Source: Kuafuiihalomonas phototrophica | GTDB taxonomy: Bacteria > Myxococcota > Kuafuiibacteriia > Kuafuiibacteriales > Kuafuiibacteriaceae | Assembly: GCA_031800475.1 (NCBI GenBank) | Contig: DAPKRQ010000263.1 | Span: 1-64,000 of the forward strand | Direction of reading: 5' to 3' | DNA length: 64,000 nucleotides | Shown here: positions 1-8,874 of the stretch, piece by piece | Numbering within the stretch: the first letter of the stretch is position 1 | How the letters are laid out: every line of letters starts with the position of its first letter | The notes under the pieces: generated by a model | The model's database searches: none | The model's input: the letters and a program-made list of their open reading frames with translations, nothing else | What the model was told of the DNA's origin: nothing | Position numbers and translations under genes: made by a program

Positions 1-366
1 CTCCTCGAAGCGGCGGCGCAGCTCGTCGAGCGGAAGCTGCTCCAGCGTCGCCAGGTCTTCCTCGGAGAATCCCCGACGCAAGGGATCCTGCAGCCATTGC
101 AGCACCTGCTGAAGGGCCGGGGTCGGCATCTCGGCGCCCGAGAACACGGCGGCGAACACTTGGTCGAAGGCATCGAACTGGGCCTCGTCCTTCACCAGCA
201 GGGCCCGGCTCACCCGATAGAAATCCAGGAGCGAGGGCTCCACCACCCCTGCCTCGAGGGCCTGCATGAGCCCCATCCAATCGGAAGGACCGACTTTCAC
301 CCCGGCCGCGCGAAGCCCGTAGAAAAGGTCCCCGAACGGCAGCAGAGATCTGGACGGCTCGGCCAT
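1..366 (-). CDS. CoxE/VWA-domain protein, N-terminal part (runs off the window)
   Basis: The first 122 residues are visible, starting at ATG (364-366); the rest lies before position 1. The visible part begins MAEPSRSLLPFGDLFYGLR and is a soluble helical region. It resembles the N-terminal domain of CoxE-like proteins that carry a von Willebrand A domain further on. Such proteins are normally encoded with a MoxR-type AAA+ ATPase, and one lies upstream on the same strand (2197-3033). This pairing supports a chaperone-like complex that remodels or inserts metal into a partner protein. The VWA/MIDAS motif itself is not in view, so the family call rests on the N-terminal sequence and the neighbour. 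Confidence 0.6.
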   Translation of the reverse strand, partial: MAEPSRSLLPFGDLFYGLRAAGVKVGPSDWMGLMQALEAGVVEPSLLDFYRVSRALLVKDEAQFDAFDQVFAAVFSGAEMPTPALQQVLQWLQDPLRRGFSEEDLATLEQLPLDELRRRFEE

Positions 367-538
367 GCTCTCGCCTTAACACAGAGTGCTCGCCTCTTCG
401 CCTCGAAGCGTCCTCGAGGACGTGAAGGACGGTCTCGAGGGCCGCAAGCCCGCCCGGGGAGGAGGTTGCGCCCATGGTCGGTCGTCGTCCGGCCGGGGCG
501 TCGCCGTGACGTCGGCCCCGAGAGACCGAAACCGGGGA

Positions 539-1909
539 TCAGAATGCGAGTTCGGTAGCCAGGTTGAACGAGAGCTCGTGAAAGGTGACGCCCACCGCCG
601 GTGTCGACACGCTGGCACCCGGGGAGAGGGGGTTCACCTCGAAGCCCTCCACCGAGCCAATCCCGAGCAGGTACGAAAGCCCCAGGCTCGTGTGAATGGC
701 CACGGTGCCCTCCGGATTCAGTGGATTTCGAAACCGGACGCCTGTCGTCCATCCAAGGTAGTCCACGCCAGAGTCCAGGGCTTGGCCTTCCGCATCTTCG
801 TTCGGGGCCAGGTCCGTGAAGAACCCCAGGCCGACCTCCACCTGTTTCGCCAGCTCCAACTCGGCGCCGGCTCGAACGTTCCACAGAACATCGAAATCCA
901 GTGGAATGATCCCGCCTTGACTGATCGGAGGCACCACTTCGAGCGTCGCCCCCCAGGTCCATCGCCCGACGACGTGCCGGACCATCAGCTCCAACGAGCT
1001 GGGTTCCACGACCTGCACGTTGAACTCCGAAAACTCAGTCACCCCCGTCTCGATCCGCTGCCCGTCTCGCGCCGGGGCCGATAGGGTCGGAATTCGCTCA
1101 CCCCACGAATAGATGCTGAGCGTGGGCAGCCTCAGCATCACACCCAGATCGAGTCTCGTCAGCGGACTCCACTGAAGCGCCAGAGAAGGGAGAAGCGCCA
1201 AGCTGTTCACGTCCGAGTTGCTCCCCTCCAAAAAAGAGCGCTCCGTGCCATCCGGATCCCGAACCGAGGAGAAGAACCGCACGTTTTGACGGTTCCGGTC
1301 GTAGACGGCGAGCAGCGACGCCCCGAGGCGCAGCTGGGAGTTGGCACGAAATCCCACGCCGGCACCCAGGTTGTAGCGACGGCGGATCGTCTGGGCGCTG
1401 CGGCCCGCGCGAACCGCCGCTCCGTCCGGGGGCACGTCGGTCCGCTCGGACTGGACCTCGAAGCGAACGTCCCGGACGTCGACCACGAACGCACCGAGCG
1501 CCAAACCCCAACGCTCGGAGAGGGGTCGCGCGAACACCAAAGCGGCCGGCGTCGGCAAGAACTCCGACGCGTCGAAATCGAAGCCCTCGGATCTGTCCGG
1601 GTAGCGAAAGACCACGCCGTCCTCGACCGGAGACAACCGATAGGTGAAGGCAGTGAGCGACAGGTTCAGGCCGTTTCGAACGCCCAAGGCCAAGCCGGCG
1701 GGGTTGTAGAACAGGGCATCGGTGCCGGTGGCTCGCGCCGAAAGCGCCCCCGCGCTCACTGCGGCCTCGCCCCCGAAGAGAAAGGACCGTCGGTTCGCGG
1801 CCTCTGCCGGAGTCGTGGAGAACAGCACAGCCAACCCCAGCGCGGCGATCCTCCCGTGCCTTTGGGCCGACGAAACGGATCTCGCGCCCCGCGGAGGCAG
1901 CCGGTCCAT
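539..1909 (-). CDS. FadL/OmpP1-like outer-membrane beta-barrel protein
   Basis: This 456-residue protein has an N-terminal signal sequence (hydrophobic run IAALGLAVLFSTTPAEA, then cleavage). Next comes the motif GTDALFYNPAGLA, characteristic of the FadL/PorV-type outer-membrane family. The rest alternates polar and hydrophobic residues as a beta barrel does, and the chain ends in ...LATELAF with a terminal aromatic residue. I chose the ATG at 1909 because it directly precedes the signal peptide; the frame stays open to 2200, but the extra 97 residues are arginine-rich and look non-coding. The gene sits between a MoxR ATPase and a CoxE-like gene on the same strand. The substrate cannot be told; hydrophobic-compound transport is the family's usual role. 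The roughly 290 bases upstream (1910-2196) show no other gene. Confidence 0.8.
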   Translation of the reverse strand: MDRLPPRGARSVSSAQRHGRIAALGLAVLFSTTPAEAANRRSFLFGGEAAVSAGALSARATGTDALFYNPAGLALGVRNGLNLSLTAFTYRLSPVEDGVVFRYPDRSEGFDFDASEFLPTPAALVFARPLSERWGLALGAFVVDVRDVRFEVQSERTDVPPDGAAVRAGRSAQTIRRRYNLGAGVGFRANSQLRLGASLLAVYDRNRQNVRFFSSVRDPDGTERSFLEGSNSDVNSLALLPSLALQWSPLTRLDLGVMLRLPTLSIYSWGERIPTLSAPARDGQRIETGVTEFSEFNVQVVEPSSLELMVRHVVGRWTWGATLEVVPPISQGGIIPLDFDVLWNVRAGAELELAKQVEVGLGFFTDLAPNEDAEGQALDSGVDYLGWTTGVRFRNPLNPEGTVAIHTSLGLSYLLGIGSVEGFEVNPLSPGASVSTPAVGVTFHELSFNLATELAF

Positions 1910-2196
1910 GCCGCGGATCCATCGATCGACCAGCCCGGGACGGTCCAGCCGATTCGAGGCGGTCGCCGTCCAGCCCGCTCGACGCCCCGACCCGAGCCAA
2001 CCGGAATCCGCCCTTGCACGGAACGTGTCTCGTACGTCGTCCCCGCCCGGCGCCGGAGCAGGCGCACGACCGCAACGAAGGACGAAGGTGCCCGCGACCC
2101 AGACGGCCCGCAACGGTGTGGGCGGACGCCTGCCGGCTCGGAACGGGCACGAGACCGATGCGCTCGGCGGGACGACCGACCGACCCAGGCGGAGCA

Positions 2197-3033
2197 TCAA
2201 CCCCGAGGTTTGCGGACGTCGCCCGAGGCCGCCAGGCGCCGAACCGTGGTGGCCACGTCTTCTTCACGCTTCAAGAGCACCCCCAAGTACGGAAGCTCCC
2301 GCTCGAGCGAATCGGGGTCCACCCCATGGGCCATCAGGGCGCCGATCCAATCGACCAGCTCGCTGGTGCTGGGCCTCTTGCGCACCCCTTCCACCGAGCG
2401 GAGGGCGTAGAACGTGTCCAGGGCTCGGTCGAGCAAGCGCGCCGGCAGGTCCGTGAAATGGGTGTTGACGATCTCCGCCATCAGCTCCCGATTCGGAAAT
2501 TCGATGTAATGGAACACGGTCCGGCGCAGGAACGCGTCCGGAAGCTCTTTTTCGGAGTTCGACGTGATGATCACGATCGGGCGGTGCCGGGCGGCGATGG
2601 TGTCGCCGGTCTCCGAAATGGTGAAGCTCATGGCGTCCAGCTCGTGGAGCAGATCGTTCGGGAACTCGATGTCGGCTTTGTCGATTTCGTCGATCAGCAG
2701 CACCGCGGGCTCCTCCGACGAAAACGCCTGCCCCAGCGGACCCAGCCGGATGTACTGGCGAATGTCCGAGACATCCTTGTCCCGAAATCGGCTGTCGAAC
2801 AGACGCTGCACCGTGTCGTAGACATACAAGCCTTCCTGGGCCTTGGTGGTGCTCTTCACGTTCCAAGTCAAAAGGGGCTTTTCGAGCCCCTCGGCCACCG
2901 ACCGGGCCAGGAGCGTCTTGCCGGTGCCCGGCTCGCCCTTCACGAGCAAGGGTCGCTGCAGGTGGACCGCCACGTTCACGATCCGCCGAAGCTCTTCCGC
3001 CGCGATGTAGTCGCCGGTGCCCGCCCAACTCAC
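2197..3033 (-). CDS. MoxR-family AAA+ ATPase
   Basis: This 278-residue AAA+ ATPase of the MoxR branch has Walker A GEPGTGKT at residues 33-40, Walker B LLIDEIDKA at about 112-120, sensor-1 region IITSNSEKELPD and an arginine-rich FLRRTVF segment. MoxR proteins act as chaperones that, with a VWA-domain partner, mature or activate enzyme and envelope complexes. The CoxE-like partner is encoded at the window start on the same strand, with an outer-membrane protein gene in between. The length is normal for this subgroup. The first gene on the plus strand side (3132) is divergent, so 3034-3131 should hold promoters for both directions. Confidence 0.9.
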   Translation of the reverse strand: MSWAGTGDYIAAEELRRIVNVAVHLQRPLLVKGEPGTGKTLLARSVAEGLEKPLLTWNVKSTTKAQEGLYVYDTVQRLFDSRFRDKDVSDIRQYIRLGPLGQAFSSEEPAVLLIDEIDKADIEFPNDLLHELDAMSFTISETGDTIAARHRPIVIITSNSEKELPDAFLRRTVFHYIEFPNRELMAEIVNTHFTDLPARLLDRALDTFYALRSVEGVRKRPSTSELVDWIGALMAHGVDPDSLERELPYLGVLLKREEDVATTVRRLAASGDVRKPRG

Positions 3034-3131
3034 GCTGGGTGAACTAACACACGACCGGGCCCGAAGCAGCGAAAGCCACCGGGTTCGGGGTGGACGGGGA
3101 TGGAAACTCCGGTTTAGGCCCCAAAACTCCC

Positions 3132-4556
3132 ATGTCGGCGGTCTGGATCGGGTTCATCGTCTACCTCGCCCTGACCCTGGTGGTGGGGCTCGCAACCTAC
3201 AAGCTGAACGAGACCCAGGAAGACTTCCTGTTGGCCGGCCGCAAGCTGAACGTGTGGGTCGCCACCTTTTCGGAGCGAGCCAGCGGCGAGTCGGCCTGGC
3301 TGCTGCTGGGGCTTCCGGCGGCCGTGGTCACCCTGGGCCTGGTCGAAGTCTGGACCGCCGTCGGCTGCGTCACCGGCATCGTCTTCGCCTGGTTCGTGGT
3401 GGCGGAGGGCCTGCGCCGAGACACCGAAGCCACCGGGGCCCTGACCCTGCCCGAGTGGCTGGTCCGCCGGCACCCGGACCAGGCCATGCGGATCCGGGTG
3501 GTGGCGAGTGCGATCATCCTGTTCTTCTACGGATTCTACCTCGCCGCGCAATTCAACGGAGCCGGCACCGTGCTGAATCTGACCTTCGGCATCGACAAGT
3601 TCACCGGCATCGTGATCGGAGCTACCGTGATCATTGCCTACACGATGCTCGGCGGTTTTTTGGCCGTGGCGTGGACCGACTTTCTGCAGGCGATTTTGAT
3701 GATCGGCACCCTGGTGATCCTGCCGACCGTCGGCCTATGGGAAATGTCGCAGCAAGACAGCCTGCGCGAAGTCTCCGAGGCCACCCGGTCCTGGACCGGC
3801 GGCGCAAGTGGTCTTGCTGCTGCGGCGGCGGTGCTGAGCGGCTTGTCCTGGGGCTTCGGGTACTGCGGGCAGCCCCACACGATCACCCGTTTCATGAGCA
3901 TCGATCGCCCGGAGCAGGTCCGGGTGGGTCGCGTCATCGCATTTGCCTGGGCCGCGCCGGCCTTCGCGGGAGCGTTGGTGATCGGCTGGGTCGGCGCCCG
4001 GCTCGTCGACACCGGCGCCCTGACCGACGTGGAGCAACTGATGCCGCACCTGGCCACGGAACTCCTACCCGGATGGCTCGCGGGCATCTTCATCTCCGGC
4101 GCCGTGGCAGCCATGATGTCCACCGCCGACAGCCAGCTGCTGGTCGGCACCTCGTCGGTGGCCGAAGACGTGGTGCGCCGAGGCTTCGGGGTGGAATTGT
4201 CGCACCGGGGCATGGTGAAGCTGAGTCGGCTGGTCACGCTGGGCTTGGGACTCGGCGGGTTCTTTTTGGCCGTGTTTTCGGCAGATCTGATCTTTCAGTT
4301 GGTCAGCTACGCGTGGAGCGGGCTCGGCTCGTCCTTCGGGCCCGCCATCCTCCTCACCCTGTATTGGCGGCGCACCCGGGGAGCGGGGGTGGTTGCGGGC
4401 ATGGCCACTGGAGCCATCGTGACGGTCGGCTGGTCGGCTTTGCCCGCGAACGAGTTCGTTCACGCACGCCTGGTCTCCTTCGTGACCGCCCTGGCGGTCA
4501 CGGTCGTGGTCAGCCTGGCAGCAGCCCGCCGTACGCGGACTGGCGCCGGTCCATGA
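3132..4556 (+). CDS. Sodium:solute symporter (PutP-like, SSS family)
   Basis: This 474-residue integral membrane protein has about 12-13 hydrophobic segments. The sequence SERASGESAWLLLGLPA (about residues 46-62) matches the PutP signature around the Na+ and substrate site. The fold is the SSS (LeuT-like) transporter that couples Na+ entry to uptake of a solute. Proline is the nearest guess, but related members move other organic acids or sugars. I used the ATG at 3132; a GTG at 3090 would add 14 polar residues. Its 3' end overlaps the convergent gene that ends at 4510 by 47 bases. Confidence 0.85.
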   Translation: MSAVWIGFIVYLALTLVVGLATYKLNETQEDFLLAGRKLNVWVATFSERASGESAWLLLGLPAAVVTLGLVEVWTAVGCVTGIVFAWFVVAEGLRRDTEATGALTLPEWLVRRHPDQAMRIRVVASAIILFFYGFYLAAQFNGAGTVLNLTFGIDKFTGIVIGATVIIAYTMLGGFLAVAWTDFLQAILMIGTLVILPTVGLWEMSQQDSLREVSEATRSWTGGASGLAAAAAVLSGLSWGFGYCGQPHTITRFMSIDRPEQVRVGRVIAFAWAAPAFAGALVIGWVGARLVDTGALTDVEQLMPHLATELLPGWLAGIFISGAVAAMMSTADSQLLVGTSSVAEDVVRRGFGVELSHRGMVKLSRLVTLGLGLGGFFLAVFSADLIFQLVSYAWSGLGSSFGPAILLTLYWRRTRGAGVVAGMATGAIVTVGWSALPANEFVHARLVSFVTALAVTVVVSLAAARRTRTGAGP

Positions 4557-5511
4557 CCAGGCTGTTGCCCGCGTGGGCCTTCGCGGCCTTCTTCAAGTCC
4601 GCGGCCAAATGCGTGAGCTGACGCACATCGTGCAAGCCCGGCCGCGACGTGGTGACGCCAGCCACCGACAAAGACATGAGAGGCAGCCTTTCGAGTTCGC
4701 CCTTGCGGTTGGGAACTTCGAACCAGCCCCGTTCCCGGTCGGCTGCCGGGTAGAGCTCGGCAAGCAACCCGTCGAAGGACTCGAACAGCGCGGAAGCGAA
4801 CTCGGGCCCCAGGTCGTCTTCGACCAAGGCCACGAAGTCGTCGCCGCCCACGTGACCGAGAAAGACGCTGCAGAACCGCTCCTGCTGGGTGAGTTCCGAC
4901 ATGGTCTCGCCCAACCGGCGAAGGGCCTCGTCGCCGGCGTCGAAGCCCTGACTGTCGTTGTAGGCCTTGAAGTGGTCCACATCGACGTAGAGCACCGTGA
5001 AGGCGCGCCTCTCCTCCAACCGCCGGGCCATCTCGGCCTTCAGCACCAGGTTGCCTGGAAGGCGGGTCAGAGGGTTCAGGTCGCGGGCCATGCGCTGCCG
5101 GACGTGGATCGAAGCGACCCGAACCCGAAGCTCGGAGATCCGCACCGGCTTGACCATGAAGTCGTCGGCGCCCTCCTGAAAGCATTGAATCAGCGCTTCC
5201 TCATCCTGGTTCGCGGTCAGGATCAAAAACGGCACGCAAGCTCCGTAATAGGTCCGCCGGGCCCGCTTCAGCACCCGCACTCCATCGAGCTCCGGCAGCA
5301 TCAGGTCCGTGATCACGAAGTCCGGTCGCTCGGTCCGCAGCATCTCTAGGCCCTGCAGCCCGTCGGTGGCCTGAAACACCGTGCTGCGCGAATCGAAGAC
5401 GTGGGCCAACAGCATCCGGACCGAGGGGTCGTCCTCGATGAGCAGAATCCGCTCTGGCTGCTCGAGCCCCACGATTCGGTCGATGATACCGAAACCCCCT
5501 TTGCGGGTCAC
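4510..5511 (-). CDS. Response regulator with degenerate GGDEF (GGDDF) domain
   Basis: A 333-residue cytoplasmic protein. Residues ~20-135 form a receiver domain with acidic pair ED (26-27), phospho-acceptor D69 in ITDLMLPELDG, and K121 in MVKPVR. Residues ~145-315 form a diguanylate-cyclase fold: DVDHFKAYND is intact, but the active-site loop reads GGDDF (222-226) instead of GGDEF/GGEEF. No RxxD inhibitory site is evident just before it. Activity is therefore doubtful; it may bind rather than make c-di-GMP. The GTG start overlaps the stop of sctV (GTGA), implying translational coupling and a role with the type III export genes. It ends convergently inside the 3' end of the symporter gene. The odd features are the GGDDF motif and its position in a secretion operon. 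Confidence 0.8.
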   Translation of the reverse strand: MTRKGGFGIIDRIVGLEQPERILLIEDDPSVRMLLAHVFDSRSTVFQATDGLQGLEMLRTERPDFVITDLMLPELDGVRVLKRARRTYYGACVPFLILTANQDEEALIQCFQEGADDFMVKPVRISELRVRVASIHVRQRMARDLNPLTRLPGNLVLKAEMARRLEERRAFTVLYVDVDHFKAYNDSQGFDAGDEALRRLGETMSELTQQERFCSVFLGHVGGDDFVALVEDDLGPEFASALFESFDGLLAELYPAADRERGWFEVPNRKGELERLPLMSLSVAGVTTSRPGLHDVRQLTHLAADLKKAAKAHAGNSLVMDRRQSAYGGLLPG

Positions 5512-7658
5512 GCCACCCGGCGCTGCAGCTCTTCTGGCTCCTCCAGCGTAACCTGACCGAGGGGTTGTACGGTCAGGTGCCCGGGAAGCTCTTGCAGGCT
5601 CAACACCACCACACCGGGAACAGACCCCTCCAGCAGCTTGTGGAGATACCGCCGGACGTCCACCTCGGTCAGCAGGACCGGCGGGGCTCCCGCTGTCTGC
5701 AGCGGACCCACGGCCGCCTCGATCCGGGCGACGAGGGCTTGTCGAAGCTCGGGCTCCAGGGCCAGATGACTCCCGTCGGCGCCCCGAACGATGGCCTCAC
5801 GCAGCGTCTGTTCGATCTCCGGTTCGACCAGCACCACACCGAGACGTCCGGACGGTCCGGCGTGGTCGTGGGCGATCTGCAAAGACAGGGCGCACCGCAC
5901 CTGCTCGGTCAACAACACCGGGTCCGCCTGGTGAGCACCGTGTTCGGCCAGCGCCCCCAAAACGGTCTCAAAGTCCCGCACCGAGATCCGCTCGTCGATC
6001 AGGCGGCGCACCACGTCGGTGAGCAGACTCAGACCCACCACCTTCGGTACCGTTTCCCGGACCAGGTCCGGCGCGGTGTTCTCCAGTCGTTTCACGAGAT
6101 CCGAGACCTCCTGCAGCCCCACCAGATGGACGGCCATCTTCGTCGTGAGGCGAACCAAATGGAGCGCCAAGACCCCCGACGCTCCCCACACGGGCACCCC
6201 CGTTTCCTCGAGCTCGAGCCCGATCGCTTCGGGCACCCAGGCGGCCGGTGCTCCCGTCAGTGGATGTTTGGCGTCGACCACATCGATGCCGAGCCGTCGC
6301 AGCCGGTCCGGCAGCTCGATGGCGAGGATCCGATCCTCCGGAACCCGGATCCGCTCCATTGGAATGCCTCGCAATCTCAACTCAGCTTGCCCGGGCTCGA
6401 GGTGAAGGGCGTGCGATCGGACCTGGACGCCAGGGATCCGGATGCCGAGCTCTTCGTAGACGTGCTCCCGGGCCGCCGGCAGGTCTTCGGCCAAAAGCGA
6501 TGTTCGGTCGTCCGCACCCCGTCCCAGTCCGAGCCGCTCCGACAGCTCCGGATCCAAGTCGATGCCCAAGGCCGGCACCGGACCCACCGTTGCGGCCTGC
6601 GGGCTGCCGGCATTCGCTGGGGGCAGGGCCGCGTGCAGCGAAGACGCGGCGTAGTCGAGGCTGCCTTCGGACACGTCCCCGTCTCGCGGACGCTTCAGCC
6701 ACGCCACCAGGCCGAATCCGGCTGCCACCCCGAGAAACGGGAGTGGGGGCATGCTGGGAATGAGCGCAGCCCCGGCCAGCAGGCCCCCGGTGAGGGCCGG
6801 TGCCACCGGGCTTCCGAAGAGTTCCCGGCCCAGGGACGGACCGAGGCTGGCCCCATCGGGGTCGGGCGCGCCCCGGGTGGCCAAAACCCCGGCGGTCAGG
6901 GCCACGGTCAGGGCGGGAATCTGAGAAGTGAGCCCGTCGCCCACGGTCAAGATCGCGTAGCGATCCACGGCGTCGGCCAGGGGCAGACCGTCGCGGAGGA
7001 CCCCCAAGGTGGCGCCGGCCACCAGGTTCAGGGCGGTCAGCACCAGCCCGCAGATGGCGTCGCCCTTCACGAACTTCATGGCCCCGTCCATCGCCCCGCG
7101 AAACTGGGACTCCCGCTGCAAGGCCTGCCGCCGGCTCGCCGCTTCGTCCGGGCTCGCCGTCCCGGCCCGAAGTTCGGCGTCGATGGACATCTGCTGGCCG
7201 GGCAGGGCGTCCAGCGCGAACCGGGCCCCGACCTCCGCCACCCGCTCCGCGCCTTTGCCGACCACGAGAAGCTGCACCAGGATCAAGATGCCGAGGATCA
7301 CCAACCCGAGAACCACATCGCCCGCCGCCAGCTGTCGGCCGATGGCTTCGACCACTGCGCCCCCGTCTCCCTGGCCGAGAATGCGCCGGGTGGTGGCCAC
7401 GTTGAGGCACAGGCGCAGCAGGGTCGTGCCCAACAGGAGCGCGGGAAAGCTCGACAGGGACAGGGGTGTCGGCGCCCGAAGGGCGGTGACCAGCAACAGG
7501 CCCCCGAGCCCCATCTGGGTGGCGATGGCCCCATCGAGCACCGGACCGGGCAGGGGCGCGAGCAGCACCGCCAACATGGCGGCCACTGCCGCCACCAGGG
7601 CCACGTCGGGCCGAGTGGCGAACCGCATGCCGGGAATGGCATCCCACGACCGCATCAT
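5508..7658 (-). CDS. sctV: Type III secretion export-gate protein SctV (FlhA/LcrD family)
   Basis: A 716-residue protein of the FHIPEP family, the nonameric export gate of type III secretion systems. The first ~310 residues carry the membrane segments. The signature region has PGQQMSIDAELRAG and GAMKFVKGDAICG; the GAMKFVKGD form is typical of non-flagellar SctV rather than of FlhA, which has GASKFV(K/R)GD. The cytoplasmic C-terminal half forms the substrate-binding ring. The start (MM at 7658) overlaps the stop of the upstream TPR gene (ATGA), and the stop overlaps the start of the REC-GGDDF gene. The order sctX-sctY-sctV matches that of Ysc-type systems. No flagellar gene is in the window. 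Confidence 0.9.
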   Translation of the reverse strand: MMRSWDAIPGMRFATRPDVALVAAVAAMLAVLLAPLPGPVLDGAIATQMGLGGLLLVTALRAPTPLSLSSFPALLLGTTLLRLCLNVATTRRILGQGDGGAVVEAIGRQLAAGDVVLGLVILGILILVQLLVVGKGAERVAEVGARFALDALPGQQMSIDAELRAGTASPDEAASRRQALQRESQFRGAMDGAMKFVKGDAICGLVLTALNLVAGATLGVLRDGLPLADAVDRYAILTVGDGLTSQIPALTVALTAGVLATRGAPDPDGASLGPSLGRELFGSPVAPALTGGLLAGAALIPSMPPLPFLGVAAGFGLVAWLKRPRDGDVSEGSLDYAASSLHAALPPANAGSPQAATVGPVPALGIDLDPELSERLGLGRGADDRTSLLAEDLPAAREHVYEELGIRIPGVQVRSHALHLEPGQAELRLRGIPMERIRVPEDRILAIELPDRLRRLGIDVVDAKHPLTGAPAAWVPEAIGLELEETGVPVWGASGVLALHLVRLTTKMAVHLVGLQEVSDLVKRLENTAPDLVRETVPKVVGLSLLTDVVRRLIDERISVRDFETVLGALAEHGAHQADPVLLTEQVRCALSLQIAHDHAGPSGRLGVVLVEPEIEQTLREAIVRGADGSHLALEPELRQALVARIEAAVGPLQTAGAPPVLLTEVDVRRYLHKLLEGSVPGVVVLSLQELPGHLTVQPLGQVTLEEPEELQRRVA

Positions 7659-8098
7659 TGCCGCAGACCCCCCGGACGGGCGGTGTCCAAGCGCCGCTCG
7701 AGAAACCGCAAGCGAGCCTGCACCCGGCCCGGCGCATCGTTTCGCAGGCGCCGGGCCGTGGCCGACACGAGCTTTCGGGCCCGCTCCTTTCGCAGGGCCC
7801 CGTCTTCGCCGCTTTCACCCGCAGCCCGGGCCACCGCCACCTCCGTCCGGCGCAAGAACGGCTCTGGATCCCCGGGCCGCAAGCGACAGGCGGCGACGAG
7901 GGCCCGGTCGGCCCCGTCCAGGTCCCCCCGCCGCTCCCGGGCCGAGGCCAGGCCCAACCATGGGTGGACCCAGCCGGGAGCGAGCTGCACCAAGGCTTCG
8001 CACAGGGCCTCGGCGTCATCGTAGCGACCAGCCTCCCACAGCTCGCACACGAACGTGGAGAATCCGGCCTGGACTTCGAAATGCTCGTCGTGATCCAT
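7655..8098 (-). CDS. sctY: TPR-type T3SS chaperone, SctY-like (YscY)
   Basis: A 147-residue soluble protein with two to three TPR-like helical pairs (about residues 8-75; motifs EAGRYDDAEAL, ARERRGDLDGADRAL, RPGDPEPFLRR) and a basic C-terminal helix. YscY is a ~114-residue TPR protein that binds YscX and the SctV cytoplasmic domain; it is encoded between yscX and sctV. The same position here, plus the TPR fold and small size, supports this assignment. It is about 30 residues longer than YscY because of the C-terminal extension. The ATG lies 3 bases after the upstream stop, and the stop overlaps the sctV start. TPR repeats alone would not identify it, so context carries much of the call. Confidence 0.6.
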   Translation of the reverse strand: MDHDEHFEVQAGFSTFVCELWEAGRYDDAEALCEALVQLAPGWVHPWLGLASARERRGDLDGADRALVAACRLRPGDPEPFLRRTEVAVARAAGESGEDGALRKERARKLVSATARRLRNDAPGRVQARLRFLERRLDTARPGGLRQ

Positions 8099-8101
8099 CG
8101 C

Positions 8102-8500
8102 TCACCCTCGCACGGGGCCGCGCAGCCTGCGCAGCGCCGCTTCTGCTTGTAGCTCCTCGCGGACCAGGCGGCGCACGACCTGTGCCGCGGCCCGCTGCTC
8201 CGGGTCGAACTCGGCTTCGTGCCGATCGATCCAGTGGATTCCATTCCGCAACATCAGCCCGCGATCCGACGCCTCGACCTCGGGGCGAGGGGGGGCGCCG
8301 ATCCCCGATGCCTCTTTGGGCTGCCGCCACGCGGGCATCGGGCGCCGGGAGGTGCTGGCCCCAGTGAGCCCGGGCCCGGGGGCCCGGGCGGGGGCTGCAG
8401 GTCCAGACGGTCGGGGGCGCACGCCCCCGGGGATGCCGCCGGGATCGAGGTTGCGCGCCCACCGAACCGCGGGGTCGAAGCCGGTACGAAGCCTGCCCAT
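8102..8500 (-). CDS. Possible T3SS protein SctX (YscX-like), weak
   Basis: A 132-residue product from the ATG at 8500; the frame is open further up to 8611. Residues ~1-80 are Pro/Gly/Arg-rich and probably disordered. The last ~50 residues are helical (LMLRNGIHWIDRH, then EQRAAAQVVRRLVREELQAE). YscX is about 120 residues with a disordered N-terminus and a helical C-terminus, and its gene lies directly before yscY and sctV, as here. Sequence similarity to YscX is not obvious by eye, so the assignment is from length, layout and gene order. The translation start is uncertain; no strong ribosome site precedes it. Confidence 0.4.
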   Translation of the reverse strand: MGRLRTGFDPAVRWARNLDPGGIPGGVRPRPSGPAAPARAPGPGLTGASTSRRPMPAWRQPKEASGIGAPPRPEVEASDRGLMLRNGIHWIDRHEAEFDPEQRAAAQVVRRLVREELQAEAALRRLRGPVRG

Positions 8501-8874
8501 GCAGGGCAACGAAGCAGGTTTCGGACCAGGTCGACGTCGGGCCGGAACCGGCCCGACGAGCCCGCGCGCCTCGGGTCCGGCGCCAGGACGCCGTCCGGAA
8601 CCGGACGTCAACCGGACGGGCGGACGGCGCCGGGCCGGTGAGGATCCGAACCGGCTTCCGCTCCGCCCGATGGAGGCGGTTGCGTTCCTCGGCGCCGACG
8701 GATACCCGAACGGACCGTGCGCGGGTCGACCGGGCTAGGGCCGCCATCGGGGCAAGATCTGCGGGGGCGGCGCCGGCGGCCTCTCCATACCCGGGCAAGC
8801 GGCTCCCGGGTCCCGCGGCTTCGAACGAGCGCGGCCCCGCTTCGGCCCGGCCCCTTCCCACTCGAGGCCAGCGA
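8501..8874. other. Intergenic region between the sctX-like gene and glycosyltransferase gene
   Basis: About 370 bases between divergent genes. It is extremely GC-rich, with G- and C-runs. Open frames cross it on both strands but show arginine/proline-rich translations typical of non-coding GC-rich DNA. Part of it may be the true 5' end of the sctX-like gene (the frame is open to 8611). It should contain promoters for both directions, but no clear -35/-10 pair is seen. Confidence 0.4.

Noticed and set aside
1910..2200. N-terminal extension of the FadL-like protein by 97 residues
   Set aside because: The stretch is arginine-rich and precedes a normal signal peptide at 1909, so the later ATG is the better start.
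5508..7658. Flagellar FlhA
   Set aside because: The signature is GAMKFVKGD, typical of SctV; no flagellar gene is nearby and the neighbours match yscX-yscY.
8638..8874. N-terminal extension of the GT39-like protein
   Set aside because: The extra ~79 residues are basic and without hydrophobic segments; the first membrane helix follows the ATG at 8875.
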